From Verrucomicrobiales bacterium (lineage in GTDB: Bacteria > Verrucomicrobiota > Verrucomicrobiia > Limisphaerales > Palsa-1400), in the NCBI GenBank assembly GCA_003138485.1, contig PLGF01000035.1:14875-55092 (forward strand): a stretch of DNA of 40,218 bases, written 5' to 3'. The translations under genes and the position numbers were made by a program. The first letter of the stretch is position 1. Each line of letters starts with the position of its first letter. Shown one piece after another: positions 1-8,096 of this stretch. The notes beneath the pieces are model-generated. The model had not been told where the DNA came from, searched no databases, and saw only the letters and a list, made by a program, of their open reading frames with translations.

Positions 1-205
1 CCCGCGCGCAAGCGTCTGCCCAACAATCTGTTCACTTGTGCATCGACTATCCAGTTCCGTCTGCAGCTTCGCCCTGCCAAGCTATGAAATATGCGGGCCA
101 GGGCGCTCCCAGTCTGGAAAAGGCTGATTATTTTCATAGATCGCGCCGCAACGGCGTCGCAAACGGCCAGACGCGCGCTCAGAGGGCGCCGGAGCCACCA
201 GGCTT

Positions 206-481
206 TCACGCGTTTGCCTCCTCCCGGAGCACGAAACCCACGCCGCGAACGGTATGAATGAGATTGATGCCCTGGCCTTCATTGAGAATCTCGATGCCGG
301 ATCGGCCCGGCAGCATCCAATCAAGCACCACAAGATCGAATGTTTCGGCGTTGAGGAGGAAAAAGCCCTCCTCGCCGGTATGCGCCGTGGCAGTGGAGAA
401 TCCGCCGCGCTCTAGGCCCGATGCAAGCGCGGCGGCGGTCTTCAGGTCGTCTTCGACAATCAATAAACGCGCGGCAGCCAT
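206..481 (-). pseudogene. OmpR-family response regulator with internal deletion
   Basis: The 91-residue product starts as a normal receiver domain: acidic pair in IVEDD at residues 8-12, then the phospho-acceptor region VVLDWMLPG around residue 54. After residue 66 it jumps straight to INLIHTVRGVGF, which is the C-terminal wing of an OmpR/PhoB winged-helix DNA-binding domain. A complete family member is about 220-230 residues, so roughly 130-140 residues are missing: the end of the receiver, the linker and most of the DNA-binding domain. The reading frame stays open across the junction. Loss of the receiver's last strands and the recognition helix makes regulator function unlikely. The start chosen is the ATG at 481, directly before the receiver. 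No kinase partner lies in the window; it may lie beyond base 1. An assembly collapse or a true deletion would look the same here. Confidence 0.75.
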
Positions 482-552
482 GAGGAGGAGTCTGCCAGAA
501 CGCCTCTCCCGGAGCGAGCCGCAAACGGTTGAAAATTCAGGATCGGGTGTGA

Positions 553-582
553 GACAGAATTCTTCGGGTCTCGACCTCACCC
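553..582 (+). repeat. Partial copy of the 23981 repeat arm
   Basis: These 30 bases match 23985-24014 at about 28 of 30 positions by eye (GACAGAATTCTTCGGG followed by TCGACCTCACCC). It is a solo end of the MITE-like element described at 23981-24182. The surrounding gap 482-770 holds no convincing gene. Confidence 0.6.
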
Positions 583-770
583 GGAGTGAGCAGGTCTTGC
601 TTTGTCTTGATTCCGAGGACCCTTTCGCCTCATTATGGCTGTGCCGGGAGAAGGTGATGGCGGAACTCGGTCTGGACAAACCGTCAAAGGATATGAGTCG
701 TATATGGAAGGGCGGGTGCTGAAGTTGGGAATGAGGGCCGGGCGGACTGAATGGGAGACAAAATGGGGAG

Positions 771-1703
771 ATGGGGCATTACAGCCGGGTGCGCAAGGCG
801 GTCAGCCGGATGGCTCGAAGGCCCGGCCGGAAGCTGGAGAAGAACATCTACGCCAGCGGGGAATTGACCCTGGCGGCAACTGTTTCCAAAATGGAAACAG
901 TTCAAATCGAGGGTGGCCACGAAACTTCGCGCGAAATCGAGTTTTACAATCTGGACGCGGTGATTGCCGTGGGATACCGGGTCAATTCCATCAAGGCGAC
1001 ACATTTTCGGATTTGGGCGACAAACACCTTGCGGGAATACATCGTCAAGGGGTTTGTCCTCAACGATGAACTGCTCAAGAACGGGCGGCAATTCGGCAAG
1101 GATTATTTCGACGAGTTGTTGGAAAGAATCCGGGAAATCCGGGCCAGCGAGCGGCGGGCTTATCAGAAAATCGCGGACGTGTTTGAGCTATGCAGCAGCG
1201 ATTATCGGGGCAACAGCGAGGAAACGCAGTTGTTTTGCAAAATCGTCCAAAACCAGCTTCACTTTGCGACCACCGGCAAAACCGCAGCCGAGATCATTCA
1301 TCAGCGGGTGGGCAGCGAGAAGCCGTTCATGGGGCTGACGACGTGGAAGAATTCGCCCCAAGGCAAGATTCTCAAGAGCGATGTCACCATAGCGAAGAAT
1401 TATCTGAACCAAGTTGAAGTTTCACAACTAAACCGGCTGGTGGGCATGTTTATTGACTACGCGGAGGTGCGGGCGTTGAACCGCCAGGTGATGACGATGA
1501 AGGACTGGTTGAAGCAGGTCGAAAAGTTTCTGAACTACACGGATCAGCAGGTGCTTCGTCATGCCGGGGAAATCTCGCACGAAATGGCGGTGGCGAGGGC
1601 GCATGGGGAATTCGAGAAATACCGGGTAAAACAGGACGTGGAGTACATCTCGGACTTCGACAAGGCATTGGCGCGATACTTGAAAGGGAAAGACGAACCA
1701 TGA
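771..1703 (+). CDS. RhuM family protein, N-terminus missing or divergent
   Basis: The 310-residue product carries the conserved RhuM core: NIYASGEL near residue 25, then EFYNLDAVIAVGYRVNS, FRIWATNTLREYIVKGF and the long helical C-terminal half. RhuM proteins are found in pathogenicity islands, prophages and next to restriction or helicase genes; their biochemical role is not settled. Usual members have a further 40-60 N-terminal residues forming a helix-turn-helix-like segment before NIY.EGEL. Here that segment is replaced by a basic, low-complexity stretch (residues 1-22), and no upstream frame restores it. The ATG at 771 is the first in-frame Met, so either the gene is 5'-truncated or its start region has drifted. 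The stop overlaps the ATG of a gene remnant at 1700, an arrangement typical of a former operon. Confidence 0.75.
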   Translation: MGHYSRVRKAVSRMARRPGRKLEKNIYASGELTLAATVSKMETVQIEGGHETSREIEFYNLDAVIAVGYRVNSIKATHFRIWATNTLREYIVKGFVLNDELLKNGRQFGKDYFDELLERIREIRASERRAYQKIADVFELCSSDYRGNSEETQLFCKIVQNQLHFATTGKTAAEIIHQRVGSEKPFMGLTTWKNSPQGKILKSDVTIAKNYLNQVEVSQLNRLVGMFIDYAEVRALNRQVMTMKDWLKQVEKFLNYTDQQVLRHAGEISHEMAVARAHGEFEKYRVKQDVEYISDFDKALARYLKGKDEP

Positions 1704-1868
1704 ACCAACACGTCAACGCCATTGCCGGACGGCTCAACTTGCGTCCGCCTCACGCAGGTCATTCTCGATCCGGCAACGGATTTACAGCCGACCAGAACGG
1801 TCATTGCCCAGCCGACCATCTTGGCCAAGCTTGGCCCGCTTGAGAGTCGTATAGACTTTCATATCTAA
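1700..1868 (+). pseudogene. Remnant of a gene following rhuM, possibly helicase-like
   Basis: An ATG at 1700 overlaps the rhuM stop (ATGA) and starts MNQHVNAIAGRLNLRPP, which resembles the start of DEAD/DEAH or type III restriction helicase subunits often found beside RhuM. This frame loses sense after about 17 codons and stops at 1843. A second frame then reads protein-like sequence (LTQVILDPATDLQPT, then TILAKLGPLESRIDFHI) to a TAA at 1866-1868. The simplest reading is a gene with start and end kept and the middle deleted with a frame change. The helicase identity is from memory of similar N-termini and is weak; the existence of a remnant is better supported. Confidence 0.35.
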
Positions 1869-1886
1869 ATGCCGGGCGCGCAGAGA

Positions 1887-1982
1887 AAAGCGGCGCTGGC
1901 GAGCACTCCAAGACGCTTCGCGTTGAGGGTACGCTCCCGTTGCGCCGACAGGTTTTGGAGTGCGGCGCGACAGCGCCGCTTT
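1887..1982. repeat. Long inverted-repeat element
   Basis: Arms 1887-1911 (AAAGCGGCGCTGGCGAGCAC, then TCCAA) and 1955-1982 (TTGGAGTGCGGCGCGACAGC, then GCCGCTTT) are near-perfect reverse complements of 25-28 bp around a loop of about 43 bases. It lies between the rhuM remnants and the end of the Ehr operon. It looks like a dispersed REP-type palindrome and could also act as a bidirectional hairpin terminator, although it lacks a T run. Confidence 0.6.
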
Positions 1983-2030
1983 GGCCCCGAACACAAGACA
2001 AGCTCGACAAAGCTGGGATGCGCCCTTCTT

Positions 2031-2876
2031 TCAGGTTTTCGCTTCAATGCGGCCCATCGCCAGGAGGATGCCCTGGAGGAGGGCGTGGGGGTTGGGCGGG
2101 CAGCCGGGGATGTAAACATCGACGGGGATGACGGAATCAACGCCGCCGCAGGTGGCGTAGTTGCGGCCGAAGATGCCGCCGCTGCAACCACACGCGCCGA
2201 CGGCCACGACCAGGCGCGGTTCGGGCATGGCGTCGCGGGTCTTGCGCAGGGCCAGTTCCATGTTGCGGGTCACCGGGCCGGTCACCAGCAGCAGGTCGGC
2301 GTGGCGCGGGGAGGCGACGAAGTGGACGCCGAAGCGTTCAATGTCATAGACGGGGCTGTTCAGGCCGTTGATTTCCACTTCGCAGCCGTTGCAGGAGCCG
2401 GCATCGACTTCGCGGATGTGCAGGGAACGGCCAAACATTTTGGCGGCGCGTTCCTGGATTTGCCGGCCAATGGAATCGAGGGCTTCGGGTTGACCGGGGG
2501 CAGGGGCGGGCGGCGAAATGAGCCGCTCGTGCGCGCCGTCGGGGCCGAGGGCGTAAGTGGCGGTGGCGACCAACGCGTCGCGGCGGGAGGCGGCGCATTG
2601 GCAATCGTGTGTCATGCGAATGGCCGGGTCGGCGTCGGCGCAGAGGCCGCAGAAAGTGCAGGCGGCCAGATCGAGGCGGGCGACGCGCCGGCCGGCGTGG
2701 TCGTGGTGGGAGAGGGCGCCGGTGGGGCAGGCGGCGGCGGCGGGGCGGGCGTCCCTCCAGTGGTCCCAATCAATGGCGGGGCGGCCGCGGGCGGGGCTGG
2801 AAGAGGAAGGGGGCGGGGCGGGATAGGGCGTGGTGACGACGCCCGTCTTCAAACTATGCCGAATGATGTCAAACAT
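2031..2876 (-). CDS. hyfI: HyfI/NuoB-like small subunit fused to a one-cluster ferredoxin domain (Ehr-type)
   Basis: The 281-residue protein has two parts. Residues 155-281 are a NuoB/HyfI-type subunit with the N2-cluster cysteines (SCNGC at 161-165, GACGCSGG near 228-234, PGCPPNP at 258-263) and the conserved GLNSPVYDIERFG region. Residues 1-100 derive from a 2x[4Fe-4S] ferredoxin but keep ligands for only one cluster: C50 of CPTGA, and C73, C76 and C79 of CTFCGLC. The first three cysteines of motif 1 and the CP cysteine of motif 2 (now D83 in ADADP) are gone. In such ferredoxins those four bind the other cluster, so one cluster has been lost cleanly. In E. coli Hyf the ferredoxin (HyfH) and HyfI are separate proteins. 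It is the last gene of the operon, 2 bases after hyfG. It should carry electrons on the cytoplasmic side of the complex. Confidence 0.9.
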   Translation of the reverse strand: MFDIIRHSLKTGVVTTPYPAPPPSSSSPARGRPAIDWDHWRDARPAAAACPTGALSHHDHAGRRVARLDLAACTFCGLCADADPAIRMTHDCQCAASRRDALVATATYALGPDGAHERLISPPAPAPGQPEALDSIGRQIQERAAKMFGRSLHIREVDAGSCNGCEVEINGLNSPVYDIERFGVHFVASPRHADLLLVTGPVTRNMELALRKTRDAMPEPRLVVAVGACGCSGGIFGRNYATCGGVDSVIPVDVYIPGCPPNPHALLQGILLAMGRIEAKT

Positions 2877-2878
2877 AA

Positions 2879-4474
2879 TCAGCGGTCGGTTCCGGAATAG
2901 GAGAGGTTGAAGCTCTTATTGACAACCGGGAAATCCGGGATGATGTTGCCCAGGATGGCCTCGGCCAGCGCCGGCCAGTTTTGGAGCGACGGGTCCTTGA
3001 CCTTGCAGCGGGCCAGGCGGTTGCCCGGCGCGGTGTGGACCCAGTGGAAGATTTCGCCGCGCCAGCCTTCGACGTAGCCCAGCGCCGCGCGGTCCGGCGG
3101 CAGGTCGCCCAAATCCACCCGAATCCCGCCCGCGGGCAGTTTCTCAATCGTCTGGCGGATGATGCCCAAAGACTGGAAGATTTCCGCCCGGCGCACGACC
3201 AGGCGGCGGCGGGCGTCGCCTTCGGTGAAGACGGGCACGGTGAATTGCACCTGGTCGTAGAAGGCGTGGGGAACGTCGCGGCGCAGGTCGTGGTCGAAGC
3301 CGGAGGCGCGGCCCGCAAGGCCAACGACGCCCAGATCGCGGGCGACCTCGGGCGTGAGGACGCCGGTGGTTTCCAGGCGGTCGCGGAGGCCGGAGTTATT
3401 GCGAATCAAACCGATCAACTGGACGAATTCCTTCTCGAACTCGTCGGCAAATTCGGCCAGGGCGCGGAGCTGGGGCGGGTCGAAGTCCAGGCGTGCGCCG
3501 CCCAGGCAGGCCATGCCGCGCAAGAGGCGGTTGCCGGTCAGGAGTTCATTCAAACACAACGCGCGCTCTTTGAGGCGCATGGCGTGCATGTTGGCGGTGA
3601 CGAAGGCGACGTCGGTGCAAATCGCGCCGATGTCGGCGACGTGGTTGTAGAGGCGCTCCAGTTCCAGGCAGAGAGTGCGGAGGGCGCGGGCGCGCGGCGG
3701 CGGCTGGACTCCGGCGGCGCGCTCGACGGCGTGGCAGAAGGCGGTGGCGTGGGCGAAGCTGGAGTCGCCGGAGATGCTCTCCGCCAGCCGCACGCAATGA
3801 GCGACGGGTATGCTTTCAAAAAGCTTCTCAATGCCTTTATGGACGTAGAACAGGCGGAGTTGCAAGTAGAGCACCGGCTCGCCCGCGACGCTGAAAAGGA
3901 AATGGCCCGGTTCGATGATGCCGGCGTGGACGGGGCCAACGGGCACTTGGAAGACGCCTTCGCCCTCGACCTCGCGGAACTTGTGCCGCGGACCGGTGAA
4001 GGGCGGGAGCTGGGCGCGCAGGTTGAAATCTTTGCGGAGGGGATACACCTCCGGCCAATCGTCGTGCAGGACGCAACGGCGGGGGTTGGGATGGCCCAGA
4101 AGAGAGATGCCGAACATGTCCTGGATTTCGCGCTCCTGCCAGTCCACGCCGTGGACGGCGTTGGTGACGGAGGGCAATTCCGGGTGGTCCGGCGGCAGGG
4201 CAACGCGGACCAGGACGAATCCATGCGCCCAATCCAGGACGTAGAGGTAATAAACGAAGTAAGCGTTGTGCTCCGTCCGGGCGTCCTCGGCGAAGACGCC
4301 CACCAGGCGTCCATTGTGGATTTTGTGGAACGCGGAGCAGAGGGCGCCGGCCAATTCGACTTTGGCGTGCAGGTGCAGCTCGTTGGGCTGCGTCGCCGGA
4401 GCCCATTTGAGTTGGGCGCCGAAGCGGCGCGTCAATTCCTCGAGCACGGATTCCAATTCGGGGATCAAGTTCAT
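2879..4474 (-). CDS. hyfG: HyfG/HycE-like large subunit lacking all NiFe ligands (Ehr-type)
   Basis: The 531-residue protein is a fusion, as in HycE/HyfG. Residues 1-150 are NuoC-like (WQEREIQDMFGI at 112-123, YPLRKDF at 144-150); residues 175-531 are NuoD/large-subunit-like (VGPVHAGIIEPGHF, then LERLYNHVADIGAI). In group 4 [NiFe]-hydrogenases, nickel is held by CGIC in motif L1 and DPCxxC in motif L2. L1 here reads SISGDSSFAH (233-242), with S235 and S238 at the cysteine positions. L2 reads NLSYSGTDR at the C-terminus (523-531), with S525 and G528 there. No C-terminal extension for maturation protease cleavage follows. The subunit therefore cannot bind a NiFe centre, as in energy-converting hydrogenase-related (Ehr) complexes and complex I. 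It probably still couples redox change at the small-subunit cluster to the membrane arm. Its start overlaps the upstream stop by 4 bases. Confidence 0.93.
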   Translation of the reverse strand: MNLIPELESVLEELTRRFGAQLKWAPATQPNELHLHAKVELAGALCSAFHKIHNGRLVGVFAEDARTEHNAYFVYYLYVLDWAHGFVLVRVALPPDHPELPSVTNAVHGVDWQEREIQDMFGISLLGHPNPRRCVLHDDWPEVYPLRKDFNLRAQLPPFTGPRHKFREVEGEGVFQVPVGPVHAGIIEPGHFLFSVAGEPVLYLQLRLFYVHKGIEKLFESIPVAHCVRLAESISGDSSFAHATAFCHAVERAAGVQPPPRARALRTLCLELERLYNHVADIGAICTDVAFVTANMHAMRLKERALCLNELLTGNRLLRGMACLGGARLDFDPPQLRALAEFADEFEKEFVQLIGLIRNNSGLRDRLETTGVLTPEVARDLGVVGLAGRASGFDHDLRRDVPHAFYDQVQFTVPVFTEGDARRRLVVRRAEIFQSLGIIRQTIEKLPAGGIRVDLGDLPPDRAALGYVEGWRGEIFHWVHTAPGNRLARCKVKDPSLQNWPALAEAILGNIIPDFPVVNKSFNLSYSGTDR

Positions 4475-5943
4475 GGAGAGCCTCCCATCAATTGCGCGGC
4501 GCGCCGGGCGAGTTCAAAGACCGGCTGGGGCAGGGCCACGCCGAGCGCGACAACCGGCACCGCGACCAGGAGCATCGCGCCGAATTTCCACGGGCATTCC
4601 AGGCCGGGGGCGGCCTGGTGGGCGGGCTGGCCGAGAACCATCTTGGAAACTCCCACCAGGAAGCCGGCGAAAATCATGACGATGCCCGCGACGCACATTC
4701 CCGCCGCCCATATATGATGCGCGGCGGCCGCGGCGCTCAGGGCCGTGAACTCGCTTTGAAACAGGCTGAAGGGCGGCACGCCCGTGACGGCGAAGGCGGC
4801 CACCAGAAACAGCCCGCCGGTCCAGGGCAGGACGTGGATGACGCCGGTGACTTTGCGGAGATAGGGCGTGCCGAAATGCTGCTGCACGTTGCCGGCGCAA
4901 AAGAACAGCAGCGGTTTGGCCACAGCGTGAAAAATCATGTGAAGCACCGCGCCAAACGCACCGAGCCTGCCGCCGAAGCCCAGCGCCGCCACCATGATGC
5001 CCGCATGGTCAATACTCGAATAGGCCAGGAGACGCCGGAAGTTTCGCTGCACGAGCACAAAGGGCGCGGCGACGAGGATGGAGGCGACTCCGAAAAGGAT
5101 GAGCAGCGAGCCGGTGTATTGGTGGCCCAGGCATTGGTCCGCCAACGCGGAGAAACGCATGATACCGTAAATCGCGCAGTTGATGAAGCCGGCGCCCAGG
5201 AGCGCCGCGGACGGGACGGGCGCCTCGGCATAGGCGTCGGGTTTCCATGTGTGCATGGGAACCAGGCCGGCCTTGGTGCCGTAGCCGACGAGCACCATGA
5301 CGAATGCCAGGCGCATGGCGGCGGGCTGGAATTTGTCCGCCACTTTGATGAGCACCGACCAGTTGAACCCGCCAGCGGTGTGGTCTCCGATGACCTGCAC
5401 TGCGGAGAAGTAGGTCAACACGGTTCCGAACAGGGCCAGGGCGATGCCAGCGCTGCCAATGATGATGTATTTCCAGGCCGCCTCAAGGGAACTTTTTTGG
5501 TTGTAGAAACGAACCAGCAGGACCGAGGCGAGCGTGGTGGACTCGATGGCCACCCACATCAGACCCAGGTTGTTGACCAGCGGCACGGCCATCATGGCGC
5601 CGACAAATATCGGCGTGAGCACGTAATAGCGGTGAAGCAGGCGCGCATTGATTTTTCCCGCCCGCTCTTCCTCGCGCAGATAGCCGACGGCGTAAAGACC
5701 GCAGGCCAGCGTGACGAACGCGGTCAATCCGGCGACCAGTGCGCTGAGGGCATCAGCTCGCAGGAAACCGCCGAACGCCTCGACGACGCGATGAGCGAGA
5801 ACTTCCGCGCCCAAGACGGTGGCGAGAATGGCAAGGAGTGCGAAGGCCAGCAGGTTGAGCCGCTCCAGCACAACGCGCTCCCGCACCGGCCAGCAGAGCA
5901 GCCCGGTGAGCAAGGGGACAAGAATCAGGAGCGTCAGAAGCAT
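4471..5943 (-). CDS. hyfF: Second HyfF-like antiporter-type membrane subunit
   Basis: This 490-residue polytopic protein belongs to the Mrp/NuoL-M-N antiporter-like family (proton_antipo_M domain). The ion-channel residues are kept: E134 in MWVAIEST (TM5) and K224 in VGYGTKAGLVPMHTW (TM7). The QRNFRRLLAYSSIDHAG and HAVAKPLLFFCAGN signatures of the HyfF/HycC type are clear. It aligns along its length with the preceding gene product (5934-7421) and looks like a duplicate of it, filling the place that HyfD or HyfF has in E. coli. Its start overlaps that gene's end by 10 bases and its end overlaps hyfG by 4, so translation is probably coupled. Confidence 0.92.
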   Translation of the reverse strand: MLLTLLILVPLLTGLLCWPVRERVVLERLNLLAFALLAILATVLGAEVLAHRVVEAFGGFLRADALSALVAGLTAFVTLACGLYAVGYLREEERAGKINARLLHRYYVLTPIFVGAMMAVPLVNNLGLMWVAIESTTLASVLLVRFYNQKSSLEAAWKYIIIGSAGIALALFGTVLTYFSAVQVIGDHTAGGFNWSVLIKVADKFQPAAMRLAFVMVLVGYGTKAGLVPMHTWKPDAYAEAPVPSAALLGAGFINCAIYGIMRFSALADQCLGHQYTGSLLILFGVASILVAAPFVLVQRNFRRLLAYSSIDHAGIMVAALGFGGRLGAFGAVLHMIFHAVAKPLLFFCAGNVQQHFGTPYLRKVTGVIHVLPWTGGLFLVAAFAVTGVPPFSLFQSEFTALSAAAAAHHIWAAGMCVAGIVMIFAGFLVGVSKMVLGQPAHQAAPGLECPWKFGAMLLVAVPVVALGVALPQPVFELARRAAQLMGGSP

Positions 5944-7421
5944 GGCACCCCGCGAATGATGCAGGCGGCTTGTTCCATGAGTTGGCGCAGGGAACCGGGC
6001 AGCCAGAATGTCAACAACAGCAACGCCCCCAGCGGCAGGCTCATCGCCGCCATGTTGCCCGCCGAAAGGGTCTCGCGCGGGCGCGTGGCCCCGGCCGGGC
6101 CAAGCAAAAGTCTCGAAATCTTGTCAAGCAGGCCGCAGAAGACGAAGATGAGAGCCGTCAGCATCACGATGGCGACCCATGCGTGGCGCGAGGTGAAGCC
6201 GCCCGCAATCACCGTCAATTCGCTCACAAACAGCCCGAATGGGGGAAGGCCGCTGACGGCGACGGCGGCCAGTCCCAGGCAGAGGGCGGTGACGGGCATG
6301 GTTCGCGCCAGGCCGCCGCCCAAGCGCTGAAAGGCCAGAGTGTGAAAGTGCTGGTGGACGTTGCCGGCGGCGAAGAAGAGCACGGGTTTGGCCAGGGCGT
6401 GGTAGCCCATGTGGAGCATCGCGCCGAAAACCGTCAGAGGCGCGTTCAGGCCGATGGCGGCGCAAATCAGGCCGATGTGTTCGAGGCTGGAATAAGCGAG
6501 CATGCGCTTGAGATTCCTCTGCACGAGAATGAAAGGCCCGGCCAGCAGCATGGAAAAGAGGCCAAAGCCCAGCAGCAGGTGGCGGCTGAAACCGGAGCCC
6601 AGGCAGGCGGTGGCCAGGATGTGAAAGCGGAGCAGGGCATAGAGGGCGATTTTCAGGGAGACGCCCGAGAGCATCGCGCTGGTCGGGGAGGGCGCTTCGC
6701 TGTGGGCGTCTGGCAGCCAGGTGTGCATGGGGGCCAGGCCGGCCTTGGCGCCGTAGCCGATGAGTACGAAGATGAAGGCCAGCGCCATGAGATGGTGATC
6801 CAATTGCGGCGCCATGGCCAGGAGACGCGACCAGTTGAAACTGGGCAGGGTTTCTCCGCCCGTTTTGCCCACCGCCGCCGCGTAGGTGAAGATGGTGCCG
6901 AAGAGCGCGAGCACCAGACCCAATCCGCCCAGGATGACATATTTCCACGCCGCTTCGAGCGAAGTGCGCTGGTTGTAAAGGGCGACCAGCAGCACCGAAG
7001 ACATGGCCACGCCTTCCACCGCGATCCACATGACGCCCAGGCTGTTGGCCAGCACCACCAACAACATGCCGGTGGCAAAGAACGGCGTGAGCACGTAAAA
7101 CTCGCGAAAACGCCGCTCGCTTACGACGCCATTGGCCAGGTCGCGGCGGAAGTACTGAACCGCATAAATCGAGGTGGCCAGCGACACCGCCGCGATCAGC
7201 AGCACCATCCACGCGCTCAGGGCGTCGGCCCGAAGGAACTCGCCCCACTCGGTCAACGCCGTCCCCTTCCTCCCCACGACGGTTTGGCACAGCTTGACTC
7301 CAAGGGCCAGCACGGCGGCAAATCCCGCGATGTTCAGCCATTCCAGCAGCGGCCGGGGCCGGACGAAGAGGCAAGCCAGCCCGACGAGGAACGGCACGCA
7401 GAGGATGGAAGTCAGCAGCAT
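5934..7421 (-). CDS. hyfF: HyfF-like antiporter-type membrane subunit
   Basis: This 495-residue membrane protein is an antiporter-like subunit of the Ehr complex. Conserved E136 in MWIAVEGVAMSS and K226 in IGYGAKAGLAPMHTW occupy the positions used for proton movement in NuoL/M/N. Further HyfF marks are WLPDAHSEAPSP, QRNLKRMLAYSSLEHIG and HALAKPVLFFAAGN. About 13-14 hydrophobic segments can be counted. It starts 4 bases after hyfE and runs 10 bases into the second hyfF copy. Expected role: a proton or sodium translocating module of the inner membrane arm. Confidence 0.92.
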   Translation of the reverse strand: MLLTSILCVPFLVGLACLFVRPRPLLEWLNIAGFAAVLALGVKLCQTVVGRKGTALTEWGEFLRADALSAWMVLLIAAVSLATSIYAVQYFRRDLANGVVSERRFREFYVLTPFFATGMLLVVLANSLGVMWIAVEGVAMSSVLLVALYNQRTSLEAAWKYVILGGLGLVLALFGTIFTYAAAVGKTGGETLPSFNWSRLLAMAPQLDHHLMALAFIFVLIGYGAKAGLAPMHTWLPDAHSEAPSPTSAMLSGVSLKIALYALLRFHILATACLGSGFSRHLLLGFGLFSMLLAGPFILVQRNLKRMLAYSSLEHIGLICAAIGLNAPLTVFGAMLHMGYHALAKPVLFFAAGNVHQHFHTLAFQRLGGGLARTMPVTALCLGLAAVAVSGLPPFGLFVSELTVIAGGFTSRHAWVAIVMLTALIFVFCGLLDKISRLLLGPAGATRPRETLSAGNMAAMSLPLGALLLLTFWLPGSLRQLMEQAACIIRGVPCF

Positions 7422-7425
7422 GAGG

Positions 7426-8094
7426 TTACCATTTGAGTTCGTTGAGCTTGCTGACGTCCATCGAGGCGAACGTCTCGCGGATGCGGAAGACCAGAATGCC
7501 CAGCACCATGACGGCGACGACGACGTCGAAGAAGATGCCGATCTCGACGACCAGCGGCATGCCGTAGGTGGTCAGGGCGATGGCGGCGAGCATGACGCCG
7601 TTTTCCATTGTCAGGAGCGCGAGCACCTGGGTGAGGGCTTTGCGGCGGTTAATCATGAGGAAAAAGCCGGTGAGCAGGAGGGCGATGGCGACGGCCAGAG
7701 TGTTGCTGCCCAGGCGTTCGAGCGAGGTGATGGGGCGGGCGACAACATAGGCAAGGACGGTCAACGCGCCGCAAACGAGCATGGAGGCGGGCATGTTGAG
7801 GAAGGGATGGATTTCCTGCTCAATCTTGATCTGTCGCACCAGGCGTTCGAGGCGCCAGGGCAGGAAAAGGACTTTGCCCAGGAGCGTGAGCACGGCGACC
7901 ACCACAACGTGCCAGGCGCCATAAGCGTAGCCGACGACTCCGGCGATGGCGGCCAGCAGGAGCGATTGGATCGCGAACAATCGGATGTTGGTGATGAGCA
8001 TGGACTGCACGGCCAGGAGGAGTTGCAGCACCAGCATGAGCGAGGCCAGGAGGGTGATGAGGTGCGAGGCGGCTTGGGAATCGGGTATGCTCAT
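7426..8094 (-). CDS. hyfE: HyfE-like small membrane subunit
   Basis: The 222-residue protein is hydrophobic throughout. It has the HyfE pattern: an NuoK-like helical bundle with ALLTMENGVMLAAI in the middle, an acidic residue in a transmembrane stretch (MPLVVEIGIFFDVVVAVMV), and the conserved basic loop between helices. The chosen ATG at 8094 (MSIPDSQAAS) lies 2 bases before the hyfC stop; a longer frame upstream only shadows hyfC. In the complex, this NuoK equivalent links the antiporter-like subunits to the HyfC heel. Confidence 0.85.
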   Translation of the reverse strand: MSIPDSQAASHLITLLASLMLVLQLLLAVQSMLITNIRLFAIQSLLLAAIAGVVGYAYGAWHVVVVAVLTLLGKVLFLPWRLERLVRQIKIEQEIHPFLNMPASMLVCGALTVLAYVVARPITSLERLGSNTLAVAIALLLTGFFLMINRRKALTQVLALLTMENGVMLAAIALTTYGMPLVVEIGIFFDVVVAVMVLGILVFRIRETFASMDVSKLNELKW

Positions 8095-8096
8095 GG

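Noticed and set aside
1869-2900. Long plus-strand open frame of 343 codons across the hyfI gene
   Set aside because: It is an antisense shadow: composition is Gly/Ala-rich with no domain, while the minus frame encodes a clear NuoB-like protein with Fe-S motifs. The same applies to other long plus-strand frames over 2981-10774.
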